A stretch of 64,000 nt of DNA from Maribacter ulvicola. Its GTDB lineage: Bacteria > Bacteroidota > Bacteroidia > Flavobacteriales > Flavobacteriaceae. The position numbers were made by a program, and so were the translations under genes. The notes under the pieces were generated by a model that was not told the DNA's origin, made no database searches, and saw only the letters and a program-made list of their open reading frames with translations. Below are positions 38,880 to 48,623 of the stretch, one piece after another. How positions within the stretch are numbered: the stretch's first letter is position 1; each line of letters opens with the position of its first letter. Location: contig NZ_FTMA01000001.1 of NCBI RefSeq assembly GCF_900155985.1, forward strand, positions 496,001 to 560,000, in the 5' to 3' direction.

Positions 38880-40376
38880 ATGTCGCTAAAGACCATTGCA
38901 GCTAAAATATTTGCACACCGTATCGCTAAAAGAACAGATACGTGGGTCAATACCCCTATTGAAACACAAGAAAAGGTTTTTAAAAAGCTAATTGCGAAAG
39001 GAAGCGAAACAAAGTTTGGGAAAGACCACGGTTTTAATACTATTAAAACACACAATGACTTCATAGCACAAGTCCCTATAAGAGATTATGAAGAACTAAA
39101 GGATTATGTAAATCTGGCCGTTGATGGAAAAGAGAATATTCTTTGGCCAGGAAAACCGTTATATTTTGCAAAGACTTCTGGTACTACTTCTGGAGCAAAA
39201 TATATACCTATTACGGAAGGCAGTATTAAAGAACAGGTAAAGGCTTCTAGGAATGCTATTCTAAATTATATTCACGAAACAGGAAAAGCTGATTTCGTAT
39301 CTGGGAAAATGATTTTTTTACAGGGAAGTCCGGTTTTGCAAGAAAAAAATGGAGTGAAATTGGGCAGGTTATCTGGTATTTCTGCTCACTACGTACCTAA
39401 TTATTTACAGAAGAATAGAATGCCCAGTTGGGAAACAAACTGTATTGAAGATTGGGAAACCAAGGTCAATGCCATTGTGGAAGAAACCAAGAATGAAGAT
39501 ATGACCGTCATAGCAGGTATACCTTCTTGGGTTCAGATGTATTTTGAGAAACTTAAAGAAAATACCAATGAGTATGTTGGTGATCTATTTAAGAATTTTG
39601 AACTATTTATTTATGGAGGGGTCAATTACGAACCCTACAGAAAGAAGTTTGAGTCTTTGATCGGTAGAAAGGTAGCGAGCATAGAATTGTTTCCTGCAAG
39701 TGAGGGTTTTTTTGCATATCAGAATTCCCAAAAGGAAAATGGTATGCTACTTCTTTTAGATGCAGGAATTTTTTATGAGTTTGTTCGGTCTAATGAGTTT
39801 TTTGACGAACACCCCAAACGGATTACCTTAAAAGATGTAGAGGTAGGCATTGACTACGTTATGATTATTTCTACCAATGCTGGTTTATGGGCGTATAATT
39901 TAGGTGATACCATTCGGTTTATTTCTGTTTCTCCTTTTAAAATTGTAGTTTCTGGTCGTATAAAGCATTTTATTTCTGCCTTTGGTGAACATGTTATTGC
40001 CAAAGAAGTGGAAGAAGCCATGTTGGTCGCCACAAAAGCAACGGATGCTAGTGTAAGCGAATTTACCGTGGCACCACAAATAAGTCCTAATGAAAACGAA
40101 CTGCCCTATCATGAATGGTTTATAGAATTTGAAAAATTCCCATCTCATATGGACGTTTTTATACAGGAATTAGACTCGGCACTACAAAAACAAAATAGCT
40201 ATTATTATGACCTTATTGTAGGTAAGGTGCTGCAGACATTGAAAATTACACCGGTAAAAAGTGGAGGTTTTTTAGAGTACATGAAATCAATAGGTAAGCT
40301 AGGCGGACAGAACAAAGTGCAACGTTTATCTAACGACCGAAAAGTGGCAGAAGGCTTATCAAAATATAAGAGCTAG
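38880..40376 (+). CDS. GH3-type acyl-acid-amido synthetase homologue
   Basis: The 498-residue protein has the GH3 adenylate-forming plan. The ATP/AMP loop is FAKTSGTTSGAKYIPIT (about residues 96-112), followed by ELFPASEGFFAYQ and YNLGDTIRFI-type motifs of the AMP site. In plants GH3 enzymes join amino acids to acyl acids such as auxin; bacterial members have no settled substrate. It is cytosolic, and it follows an M23 peptidase by 6 bases. A weak hairpin (AGCTAG with CTAGCT, 40371-40387) overlaps its stop codon. The family is secure; the substrate is unknown. Confidence 0.85.
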   Translation: MSLKTIAAKIFAHRIAKRTDTWVNTPIETQEKVFKKLIAKGSETKFGKDHGFNTIKTHNDFIAQVPIRDYEELKDYVNLAVDGKENILWPGKPLYFAKTSGTTSGAKYIPITEGSIKEQVKASRNAILNYIHETGKADFVSGKMIFLQGSPVLQEKNGVKLGRLSGISAHYVPNYLQKNRMPSWETNCIEDWETKVNAIVEETKNEDMTVIAGIPSWVQMYFEKLKENTNEYVGDLFKNFELFIYGGVNYEPYRKKFESLIGRKVASIELFPASEGFFAYQNSQKENGMLLLLDAGIFYEFVRSNEFFDEHPKRITLKDVEVGIDYVMIISTNAGLWAYNLGDTIRFISVSPFKIVVSGRIKHFISAFGEHVIAKEVEEAMLVATKATDASVSEFTVAPQISPNENELPYHEWFIEFEKFPSHMDVFIQELDSALQKQNSYYYDLIVGKVLQTLKITPVKSGGFLEYMKSIGKLGGQNKVQRLSNDRKVAEGLSKYKS

Positions 40377-40428
40377 AATAACTAGCTTTTAAATAACAGA
40401 TTATTAATCGTAATTTCGTTTGAATTCC

Positions 40429-42111
40429 ATGGGAAAAGCAATTACAACAACAAGAGCGCAAGAGTCTACAAATGCCATAGAACGCATGTATATAACTATG
40501 CGTCACCTTTTTAATAGAGGCTTTTATAAGCCAAACGGGGTTTCCGGGGAAGCACTTAAAAACGCCTTACTACAGTTAAGACCAGAAATTTATGGTTCTG
40601 TAGGTGAAGAGAAGGCAGAGTTAAATGGACTTATTTACGTTTTAGAAAGATTACCAGAAGGTATAGAACAATGTTCGTTTATTAATTTGACCTCTGATGA
40701 AGGATATGGGATTTCTCATATTAACCCAATAATTCCGCCCAAAAGAAGAAGAAACTGTTATCGTATAGACGAAGAGCAGATGAATATTGAGATTACCAGA
40801 GGTCGGTCAGACATCTATGATATTCTCACCCACCTTACCTTTTTGTTCATAGAATCTGAAAAAATATGCAAGCGTGTTTTAATAACGGATACAGAAAAAA
40901 CCATCAGAGATTGGACAAAGCTTGAAGTAGCCGTTGAAAAAGAAGACCTGTCACAAGATGAGCGTGAAATTGCGCTTATACATACCGCTAATATTTTAGG
41001 TAGATCTTTTGAAGAAATTTTAGAAGTCTATAAGAAGTTCAGTACAAAAAGTAATCCTGACCGATTTTTGAATGTTATTTATTGGTTAGGTAAACTAGCC
41101 ATAGCCGAAGAAATCTCAGGGGAGAAAAGAGCGGTAACATTCAGCGCATTACTAAGAGAACGACTTGGTCACCATATTCATGGAGAAAGATGGGCAAATA
41201 ACATAAAGGAAGTTTTAACCAAAAACAACCTTATGCATAGGCCCATTCATATTATTTCTGCCAATATGCATAGTGTTATGAATTCGCTATTTGCAAAAGC
41301 AGCCTTAAAAACGGAGTTTCCCAATACAGACTCATTAGAGATTTTTGAAGCTCTAAGTAGCTCTGGAAATGCGGTACTTAGAAAAAAAGTGACAGACTTG
41401 GCAGAGAAGAACGGTATGATCATTATGGATGATACCTCTGGCACAAATATAGATGTACAGATATTTGATACGGCTAAAATAAAAATCAATAATTGTTCGT
41501 ACGAATTTTCAACTAAAGAGATTGATAAAAAACCTGTTATATTTGTAATGGATTACGCATTTGGCGAACAGGCATATGAAACAATAGATGAGTTGTTGAA
41601 ACCGTATATTACCAAAAAGAAGGATCCTACTTTAATAAATGTAGATTCAGTATCCATTATGGGAAAAGCAGGTATTCTTGAAGGAGGAAAAGGAGATTTA
41701 ATGATTCCCTCAGCACATATTTTTGAAGGTACCGCTGATAATTATCCGTTTAAAAATGAATTGTGCGCCAAAGACTTTGAGGGATACGGTTTAGAAGTTT
41801 TTGAAGGAACCATGGTAACTGTTTTAGGGACCTCTCTTCAGAATAAGGATATCTTAAAGTTCTTTCATAAATCAACTTGGAATGTTATAGGATTAGAAAT
41901 GGAAGGTGTGCATTATCAAAAGGCCATACAATCTGCTTCAAAAATAAGAAAAAGTATAGGTGAAGATGTTAAAGTACGTTATGCATATTATGCTTCAGAT
42001 AATCCATTAGAAACAGGTAGTACATTGGCATCAGGAGGGTTGGGTACCACTGGTGTAAAACCAACATACCTGATTACAGATAAAATTTTAAAGCAAATAT
42101 TTTCTTCATAA
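40429..42111 (+). CDS. DUF6909-type protein with nucleoside-phosphorylase-like C-terminus
   Basis: The 560-residue soluble protein starts at ATG 40429 (MGKAITTTRAQES) rather than an in-frame TTG 9 bases earlier. I recall close relatives as a Flavobacteriia family named DUF6909, with no known function. The N-terminal half is helical. The C-terminal half (about 310-560) has a Gly-rich KAGILEGGKGD segment, then VIGLEMEGVHYQKA and YAYYASDNPLETG, in the order of the Met-Glu ribose site and the Ser-Asp base site of PNP/MTAN nucleoside phosphorylases. It abuts the Wzz-like gene with no gap, so it is probably transcribed with the polysaccharide locus. The nucleoside link is inference from motifs. Confidence 0.7.
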   Translation: MGKAITTTRAQESTNAIERMYITMRHLFNRGFYKPNGVSGEALKNALLQLRPEIYGSVGEEKAELNGLIYVLERLPEGIEQCSFINLTSDEGYGISHINPIIPPKRRRNCYRIDEEQMNIEITRGRSDIYDILTHLTFLFIESEKICKRVLITDTEKTIRDWTKLEVAVEKEDLSQDEREIALIHTANILGRSFEEILEVYKKFSTKSNPDRFLNVIYWLGKLAIAEEISGEKRAVTFSALLRERLGHHIHGERWANNIKEVLTKNNLMHRPIHIISANMHSVMNSLFAKAALKTEFPNTDSLEIFEALSSSGNAVLRKKVTDLAEKNGMIIMDDTSGTNIDVQIFDTAKIKINNCSYEFSTKEIDKKPVIFVMDYAFGEQAYETIDELLKPYITKKKDPTLINVDSVSIMGKAGILEGGKGDLMIPSAHIFEGTADNYPFKNELCAKDFEGYGLEVFEGTMVTVLGTSLQNKDILKFFHKSTWNVIGLEMEGVHYQKAIQSASKIRKSIGEDVKVRYAYYASDNPLETGSTLASGGLGTTGVKPTYLITDKILKQIFSS

Positions 42112-43107
42112 ATGGCAAGCAATCAATCACCATCTACTCAAAACAATTCTGATGAAATTGACTTGGGACAATTATTTCAACTAATAGGACGAGGTTTCAA
42201 CGCCATATTTCGTTGGATTTTAAGGGTATTTCTATACCTTAAAAAAAACATACTTTTACTTGTTGGTCTTGTTGTAATAGGTCTGGCCATTGGTTATGGT
42301 TTAAATCAAATTATATCAAAAAAATATAAGACAGAGGTAATTGTAAAACCACAAATAGAAAGTAAAAATTACTTGTATGATGTTGTAAATGAGATACAGT
42401 CTAATATAGGAGCAAGAGATACCTTGTTTTTCAAATCAATAGGTATTGATCCTATTGATTTCAATGGTTTAAATATAGAAATTACCCGAGTTGCGGAGGT
42501 GGGCAATTCTGAAAGCGATCTTCAATATTTAGAATTGCTTCAAAGTTTTGAGAATACTGATGCTATTGCAGATATTGTTAGGGCTGAACTTCAGAACAAA
42601 AGTTCTTTTAATCATAGAATTACATTTTATTACCAAGACCCTGCAGTTGGTAAAGTTTTTGCTGAAAAGGTTTTAGAATATATCAATACAAATACTTATT
42701 TCAATAGTCTTTTAGATGTGTATAGAAGCAATGCTACAGCTAGAATACAAGAAAATGAGAAATTGTTGGTTCAAGTAGATGAGATCATAGTAAATTATAC
42801 GAAAGGATTAGCATCAAAAGGAAACAACACTTCAAGTGATAAAATTATATTGGACAATCAAGAGCAAGTTAATATTGCTGATATCTTTGAATATAAAACA
42901 GGCCTTATTAGAGATATTGAGACTAAGAAACTAGAACTTGAGGAGCGTTTGGTCCCAGTTAGTATAATCAATTTGGGCCAGACACAAGTAGAACACCAAT
43001 CTTTCTTTGGCAAAAGCATTGTGTTGATCCCTATCATATTTATTTCGGTATTTTTTATATTATCCATACTGGTCTATTTAAATAAAAAATCAAAATCTAT
43101 AATCTAG
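42112..43107 (+). CDS. Wzz-like chain length determinant protein
   Basis: Inner-membrane polysaccharide co-polymerase that sets glycan chain length. The 331 residues have two membrane helices, about 49-66 and 300-325, bracketing a periplasmic domain with coiled-coil character, which is the Wzz plan. There is no C-terminal tyrosine kinase. It is the first gene of the polysaccharide run and starts on the base after the stop of the DUF6909-type gene. The sequence is diverged, so I give no symbol. Confidence 0.75.
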   Translation: MASNQSPSTQNNSDEIDLGQLFQLIGRGFNAIFRWILRVFLYLKKNILLLVGLVVIGLAIGYGLNQIISKKYKTEVIVKPQIESKNYLYDVVNEIQSNIGARDTLFFKSIGIDPIDFNGLNIEITRVAEVGNSESDLQYLELLQSFENTDAIADIVRAELQNKSSFNHRITFYYQDPAVGKVFAEKVLEYINTNTYFNSLLDVYRSNATARIQENEKLLVQVDEIIVNYTKGLASKGNNTSSDKIILDNQEQVNIADIFEYKTGLIRDIETKKLELEERLVPVSIINLGQTQVEHQSFFGKSIVLIPIIFISVFFILSILVYLNKKSKSII

Positions 43108-43110
43108 TTT

Positions 43111-44115
43111 ATGGCAAACCACCATTCTAACGAAACTATTTTAATTACTGGTGGAGCAGGTTTTATAGGAAGTAATTTTATCCCTCACTTTTTAGAAAAA
43201 CACCCAAACACCAATGTGGTTAATTTAGATTTGTTAACCTATGCAGGCGATATACGCAATCTTAAGGAAGTTGACAACAACCCTAATTATAGATTTGTCA
43301 ATGGGGATATTTGTGACTACGTTTTGGTCAAGAAATTATTTGAAGAGTTCAATATTTGTGGGGTCATTAATTTTGCTGCAGAATCTCATGTAGATAATTC
43401 AATTAGCTCTCCAGGGCAATTCATAAAAACGAATATTCAAGGGACTTTTAATTTATTGGAAGTGGCCCGGGTTTTATGGAATGGCAAAAAAAATAGATTT
43501 CATCATATTTCTACTGATGAAGTTTATGGTTCGTTAGGCGAAGAGGGTTTCTTTACGGAAGAATCAAACTATCAGCCCAACAGTCCCTATAGTGCATCTA
43601 AGGCGTCTTCTGACTTTTTAGTGAGAAGCTATCATCATACGTACGGTATGAACGTGGTAACCAGTAATTGTTCTAATAATTATGGACCAAAGCAACATGA
43701 TGAAAAGTTGATACCAACAATTATAAGATCTGCCATTAAAAATGCGAAGATTCCAATATACGGTAATGGAAAAAATGTAAGAGATTGGCTGTTTGTAAAA
43801 GACCATTGTGAAGGTATTACTGCCATTTTTAATAAAGGAGAATCTGGTGAAACCTATCTGTTAGGTGGAAACAATGAATTTGATAATTTAACAATTGCTT
43901 CGAAAATCTGTGCTATTCTGGACATTAAACGCCCTAAAGCTAAAGGGAGTTATAAAGATCAAATAGAATTTGTTAAGGATCGGTTGGGACATGATTTTAG
44001 GTATGCAATAGATGCATCAAAAATTTCTAAAGAATTAGGTTGGGAAGCTTCAGTAGCGTTTGAGTTAGGATTGGACGAAACTATTGAGTGGTATTTAAAT
44101 AAATATCAATTGTAA
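43111..44115 (+). CDS. rfbB: dTDP-glucose 4,6-dehydratase
   Basis: Second step of dTDP-L-rhamnose synthesis. The 334 residues have an N-terminal NAD-binding [10 protein letters not shown] loop, [13 protein letters not shown] (catalytic Asp-Glu) and YSASKASSD (YxxxK). Length and motifs are typical of RmlB. It is 3 bases after the Wzz-like gene and 4 bases before rfbA, in an operon with all four rml genes. Confidence 0.95.
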   Translation: MANHHSNETILITGGAGFIGSNFIPHFLEKHPNTNVVNLDLLTYAGDIRNLKEVDNNPNYRFVNGDICDYVLVKKLFEEFNICGVINFAAESHVDNSISSPGQFIKTNIQGTFNLLEVARVLWNGKKNRFHHISTDEVYGSLGEEGFFTEESNYQPNSPYSASKASSDFLVRSYHHTYGMNVVTSNCSNNYGPKQHDEKLIPTIIRSAIKNAKIPIYGNGKNVRDWLFVKDHCEGITAIFNKGESGETYLLGGNNEFDNLTIASKICAILDIKRPKAKGSYKDQIEFVKDRLGHDFRYAIDASKISKELGWEASVAFELGLDETIEWYLNKYQL

Positions 44116-44119
44116 TATT

Positions 44120-44980
44120 ATGAAAGGAATTATACTTGCTGGAGGTACTGGATCTCGTTTATGGCCATTGACAAAAGCGTTGAGCAAGCAATTAATGCCT
44201 ATTTATGATAAGCCAATGATTTATTATCCGCTATCCACTTTAATGACCACTGGTGTACGTGAGATTTTGATTATCACCACACCTGAGGATTTACCATTAT
44301 TTAAGAAACTACTTTCAGATGGAAGTCAGTTAGGATGTATATTTGAGTATGCCGTACAATCAGAACCTAAAGGGTTGGCAGAAGCGTTTATCATAGGGAA
44401 AAAATTTATAGGTACCAGTAAAGTTGCTTTGATACTTGGAGATAACATTTTTTATGGTAACGGTCTTGAGAAATTGTTAAAGGATAACTATCAGCCAGAT
44501 GGCGGTATTATTTATGGCTATCATGTAAACAACCCAAAGAGATATGGTGTTGTTGAGTTCGATACCACAGGAAAGGCAATATCAATTGTTGAAAAACCTG
44601 ATGAACCTAGATCTAATTATGCTATTCCAGGTATTTATTTTTATGATAATGAAGTAGTTGCAATTGCAGAAAAGATAAAACCTAGTAGTAGAGGTGAATT
44701 AGAAATCACAGATGTAAACATTGCCTATTTAAAAAGAGAAAGACTAAAAGTAAGTGTACTTGATAAAGGAATTGCATGGTTAGACACCGGTACATTTAGT
44801 TCTTTAATGCAAGCATCTCAATTTGTTCAAGTTATTGAGGAGCGACAAGGGCTAAAAATTGGTTGTATAGAAGAAGTAGCTTTTAAACAGGGTTTTATAA
44901 ATGCAAAACAACTTACGAAGTTAGCAACGCCTTTATTAAAAAGTGGATATGGAGAATACCTAATGAATTTGATTAGATGA
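44120..44980 (+). CDS. rfbA: Glucose-1-phosphate thymidylyltransferase
   Basis: First step of dTDP-L-rhamnose synthesis, making dTDP-glucose from glucose-1-phosphate and dTTP. The 286 residues open with [11 protein letters not shown] and [17 protein letters not shown], the nucleotide-binding signature, and contain [13 protein letters not shown] and [13 protein letters not shown]. The stop overlaps the rfbC start (ATGA), so translation is coupled. Confidence 0.96.
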   Translation: MKGIILAGGTGSRLWPLTKALSKQLMPIYDKPMIYYPLSTLMTTGVREILIITTPEDLPLFKKLLSDGSQLGCIFEYAVQSEPKGLAEAFIIGKKFIGTSKVALILGDNIFYGNGLEKLLKDNYQPDGGIIYGYHVNNPKRYGVVEFDTTGKAISIVEKPDEPRSNYAIPGIYFYDNEVVAIAEKIKPSSRGELEITDVNIAYLKRERLKVSVLDKGIAWLDTGTFSSLMQASQFVQVIEERQGLKIGCIEEVAFKQGFINAKQLTKLATPLLKSGYGEYLMNLIR

Positions 44981-45522
44981 ATATAATTGAAACTAAATTA
45001 AAAGGGTGCATCATTTTAGAACCTAAAATTTATAAAGATAATAGAGGTCTTTTTTTTGAAGTATTCAAAAAAAGGGAATTAGAAGACTATTTACAATGTG
45101 AAATTGATTTTGTACAAGAGAATACATCCATATCTAAAAAGGGAGTTTTAAGAGGTCTTCACTTTCAAACAGGAGAGGCTGCTCAGGCCAAGTTGGTGTC
45201 TGTACAGAAAGGAGAAGTCGTTGATGTAATTGTTGATGTTAGACCTGACAGTGAAACTTTTGGAGAGCATATTAAAGTGATCTTGTCAGATAAGAACCAT
45301 AAGAGTGTTTTTATACCAAAAGGTATGGCTCATGGTTTTGTCTCAATGACCGATGATGTAGTATTTAATTATTTATGTGATAACTATTACAATCCTAAAA
45401 CGGAGTCCGGAATCTTATACAATGATCCTGATTTGGCTATAGATTGGGGATATCCTTCAGCTGAACTTATAGTTTCAGATAAAGATTTAGTTTTGCCTAG
45501 TTTCAAAGAATTGATAAAATGA
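44977..45522 (+). CDS. rfbC: dTDP-4-dehydrorhamnose 3,5-epimerase
   Basis: Third step of dTDP-L-rhamnose synthesis. At 181 residues it has the normal cupin length. Active-site segments are visible: [20 protein letters not shown] (catalytic His), [16 protein letters not shown] and [10 protein letters not shown]. It overlaps rfbA and rfbD by four bases each. Confidence 0.95.
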   Translation: MNIIETKLKGCIILEPKIYKDNRGLFFEVFKKRELEDYLQCEIDFVQENTSISKKGVLRGLHFQTGEAAQAKLVSVQKGEVVDVIVDVRPDSETFGEHIKVILSDKNHKSVFIPKGMAHGFVSMTDDVVFNYLCDNYYNPKTESGILYNDPDLAIDWGYPSAELIVSDKDLVLPSFKELIK

Positions 45523-46292
45523 AGAAGGTTTTAGTAACAGGAGCAAACGGACAGCTAGGGCAATGTTTGCAGAAAATTGCCCCTTTATACAAAGATTTAG
45601 ATTTTTTATTTCAAAGTTCTAAAGATTTAGATATCACCAATGATGTGGCAGTTGAACTATTATTTGAAAAAGAACAGTTTAATTACTGTATTAATTGCGC
45701 AGCCTACACCAATGTTGAGCAAGCAGAGAAAACTCCTGAAATTGCATTTAAAGTCAATGCTGAAGGGGTAAGAACACTGGCTCTATTTTCTAAAAAATAT
45801 AATGTCAGCTTAATTCATATTTCCACGGATTATGTCTTTGATGGTGAAAAGAAGGAGCCCTATACCATAGATGATATTCCAAACCCAATTAATGAATACG
45901 GAAAATCTAAATTGTTGGGAGAAAAATACATCCAAGAGATTATGGAAAATTATGCTATCATTAGAACCTCTTGGTTATACTCTGAAATTGGCAAGAATTT
46001 TTATACTACTATTTTGAAGAAGGCGAAAGCGGGGGAAAACCTGGCTGTCACCAGTAATCAAACCGGCTGCCCAACTAATGCGAATAATTTAGCTAGATAT
46101 ATATTAGAACTGATAGTTCAGAACAAGAAAATTGTCGGAATATTTCATTTCACTGATGGTAAATCGATGACATGGTATGACTTTGCAAGTAAAATCTTAT
46201 TAGAAAATAACTTGCAGAAACAGGTTAAACTTGTTGACCGAAGTAATTATCTTAACTTTGCCCAAAGACCAACTTGTTCTATTTTGAAATAG
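45519..46292 (+). CDS. rfbD: dTDP-4-dehydrorhamnose reductase, C-terminally short
   Basis: Last step of dTDP-L-rhamnose synthesis. The N-terminal TGANGQLGQ loop, INCAAYTNVEQAE, HISTDYVFDG and YGKSKLLGE (YxxxK) are intact. The protein is 257 residues, and it stops right after AQRPTCSILK. In relatives this RPxxSxL segment is followed by about 25 more residues that end with a W-x(3-4)-L helix. I see no continuation in the other frames. The gene may be truncated where the AT-rich cassette begins; whether it still works is uncertain. A rhamnose reductase elsewhere could compensate. Confidence 0.88.
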   Translation: MKKVLVTGANGQLGQCLQKIAPLYKDLDFLFQSSKDLDITNDVAVELLFEKEQFNYCINCAAYTNVEQAEKTPEIAFKVNAEGVRTLALFSKKYNVSLIHISTDYVFDGEKKEPYTIDDIPNPINEYGKSKLLGEKYIQEIMENYAIIRTSWLYSEIGKNFYTTILKKAKAGENLAVTSNQTGCPTNANNLARYILELIVQNKKIVGIFHFTDGKSMTWYDFASKILLENNLQKQVKLVDRSNYLNFAQRPTCSILK

Positions 46293-46347
46293 TACAAATT
46301 CTGAGTTAATAAATTTTACTTCATATTAATACATTTACCACATTCTA

Positions 46348-47634
46348 ATGAGCTATATTAAAGCTTTTAAGTCTATTTCTCTTTTATGGCTAAGTAGTAT
46401 ATTAGGAAGTGGTAGCACTTTTATTCTTTATGCAATATTGGCTAGAAGGTTGGGTCCGCAAGATTTTGGATTATTATCAAATGCCTTAGCAATAATTTCG
46501 GTTATCTTATTAATTTGTGGATTCGGTATTTCCAAAACTTGGCTTAAATTATTTGGTAAAGAAGGGTGGGTCGGTTTAAGGTGGATAAGACCATCATTAA
46601 AATTATTAGGTCTTAATTTAATTGTATTTAGTATTTTAATAATATGTATTGACTATACATCATTAATAGATGAAGTTTCTTCAAATCTTTTTAGAATAAT
46701 GCTTTTTCATATTTATGGATATTGTGTGATTGAATTAATTATATCTAAATTACAATTAGAAGAAAAATATATTGAAATGGCAATTTGGCAATTAATACCA
46801 AATTTGTTGAGATTAATTACTGTGATTATTATAGTCTATGTTTTTAATTTATCAATAAACGTTCAAAAAGTTGGTTTTATATATGGGATTATTGGAGCAA
46901 TATTAACATTTTTTGGATTTAAACAGCTTATTGACATAAACGAGAATAACTTCAGCCTAAAAGGCCATATAAAACCTCTTAAAATATCTTATTCAATTCC
47001 AAAAATAAAAGAACTGTTTAATGAATCTTGGCCTTTTGGTATGGCAGGTTTATTTGCGTTTATTTATCTACAAAGTGATATTATTATGGTTAAATATATT
47101 TCTGGTGACATGGCAACAGGGCACTATAATGTAGCTTTTATAGTCCTGTCTGCAGTATTTGTGGTTCCCGTAGTAATTTTCAGTAAATTTTTAATGCCGA
47201 AATATCATCGATGGTCTAATCAAGATATGTCAAAGTTGCATAAGGCCTATATACGGGGGAACTTATCAATGTTAATTATAGGATTTATTTTGATGATAAT
47301 TATATTTTGTTTTGCACCATATTTTACCCCGATTATATTCGGTATAGAATATGAACCTGCTGTTCAATTATTGCAAATTTTATCAATTACAATTCCAATT
47401 TATTTTGTAGCATATAGCGTAGGTGCCATGTTAATTACCAGTGAGCAAATGAAATTGAAAGTGAAATTAATGGGTGGGATTGCAGTAATTAATGTTATTG
47501 CTAATTTAATATTAATCCCATTGTATGGTAACATAGGTGCGGCTTCAGCCACAATACTAAGTAATGCTATTCTTTTACTTTTATATTGGATATTTGTAAA
47601 TAAAAATGTTTTTAATCAAATAAATTTAAAATGA
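46348..47634 (+). CDS. Oligosaccharide flippase (Wzx-like)
   Basis: The 428-residue protein is almost entirely hydrophobic with about twelve membrane helices. It opens with SISLLWLSSILGSGSTFILY and ARRLGPQDFGLLSNA, the pattern of MATE/MOP-type polysaccharide flippases that move lipid-linked repeat units across the inner membrane. It begins the visibly AT-rich part of the locus and overlaps the next gene by four bases. Confidence 0.88.
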   Translation: MSYIKAFKSISLLWLSSILGSGSTFILYAILARRLGPQDFGLLSNALAIISVILLICGFGISKTWLKLFGKEGWVGLRWIRPSLKLLGLNLIVFSILIICIDYTSLIDEVSSNLFRIMLFHIYGYCVIELIISKLQLEEKYIEMAIWQLIPNLLRLITVIIIVYVFNLSINVQKVGFIYGIIGAILTFFGFKQLIDINENNFSLKGHIKPLKISYSIPKIKELFNESWPFGMAGLFAFIYLQSDIIMVKYISGDMATGHYNVAFIVLSAVFVVPVVIFSKFLMPKYHRWSNQDMSKLHKAYIRGNLSMLIIGFILMIIIFCFAPYFTPIIFGIEYEPAVQLLQILSITIPIYFVAYSVGAMLITSEQMKLKVKLMGGIAVINVIANLILIPLYGNIGAASATILSNAILLLLYWIFVNKNVFNQINLK

Positions 47635-48623
47635 GATTGTTGTGGAAAAAGTTTAGACCTCTCGCAAGAGGAGCGTACAGAATATTTGGAGGTTTAAGAG
47701 GTTTTATGTATGATTTTCAAAGATATCTTAGATTTGGTGGGTGGAGAGAAAATTTAAATGATAAAAGCTTAAGAAATTATAAACTTGCTATGGCTTATCA
47801 CGGCTTAGAAAAGAGTTTAAGCTTTAAAAAAAGAAAGCCAAATTCTGGCTGGAGTAATGCTGAAAGAGTTTATAGAAAATTAAAAGTTGCGAACAATATA
47901 ATGAATATAGGTTTTCACGATAAGGCCGGTAAGGAGGTATTACTACAATTTTTGAATTTACCTGAAAATAAGAAAACAAATCGTGCTAGTAAAATGATTA
48001 ATGATGTCACTAAATTTGATTTTAAGGATGATTTCCAGAATCATGGATCAATTAGTTTTAAATCCGAAGATTATGGTAAGGGAATTCTTGAAGATCCAGA
48101 AAGTTTCTTTTTAAGTAGGTATTCATTAAGGGATTTTCAACAGAAAAATATAAATCCAAAGGATATAGAAAGAGCCATTAAGATGGCTATGAAAACCCCT
48201 TCGGTATGTAATAGACAAGCTTGGCATATTTATCACAGTAATAAACCTGAAATAATTAAAAAAGTTTTAGAATATCAAAATGGAAATAGAGGTTTTGGAA
48301 ATCAAGTTCCAGAATTGTTTATTATTGGTGTAGATTTAAGAGCTTTTTTTGTAGGACAAGAGCATTATCAACATTGGATTGATGGAGGGCTTTTTTCTAT
48401 GTCATTAATTTATACTCTTCATGCTCTTGGAATTGCTTCATGTGCTTTGAATTGGAGTCAAACACCTGATATTGACAAAAAAATAAGGAAAATAATTACT
48501 ATAGATAAGCATCATACAATTATAATGATGTTAGCAGCTGGGTATCCGAATACTGAAAATAAAGTTTGTAGCTCCAAGCGAAAACCAATTGAAGAAATTT
48601 ATAGCCAAATAGAATTAAAATGA
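47631..48623 (+). CDS. Nitroreductase-family protein with long N-terminal extension
   Basis: The 330-residue protein has a nitroreductase-type flavin domain in its C-terminal half: YSLRDFQQKNINPKDIERAI (about 163-183), MKTPSVCNRQAWHIYH and DGGLFSMSLIYTLHALGI. The first 160 residues are basic and not part of the classic fold. Similar proteins occur next to polysaccharide pyruvyl transferases in Bacteroidota glycan loci. The substrate is unknown; a redox change on a sugar or its donor is possible. It overlaps both neighbours by four bases, so it is co-translated with wzx and the pyruvyl transferase. Confidence 0.82.
   Translation: MRLLWKKFRPLARGAYRIFGGLRGFMYDFQRYLRFGGWRENLNDKSLRNYKLAMAYHGLEKSLSFKKRKPNSGWSNAERVYRKLKVANNIMNIGFHDKAGKEVLLQFLNLPENKKTNRASKMINDVTKFDFKDDFQNHGSISFKSEDYGKGILEDPESFFLSRYSLRDFQQKNINPKDIERAIKMAMKTPSVCNRQAWHIYHSNKPEIIKKVLEYQNGNRGFGNQVPELFIIGVDLRAFFVGQEHYQHWIDGGLFSMSLIYTLHALGIASCALNWSQTPDIDKKIRKIITIDKHHTIIMMLAAGYPNTENKVCSSKRKPIEEIYSQIELK

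Noticed and set aside
46293..46347. Frameshift that would restore the rfbD C-terminus
   Set aside because: I read the other two frames past the stop and found no residues resembling the expected C-terminal helix.
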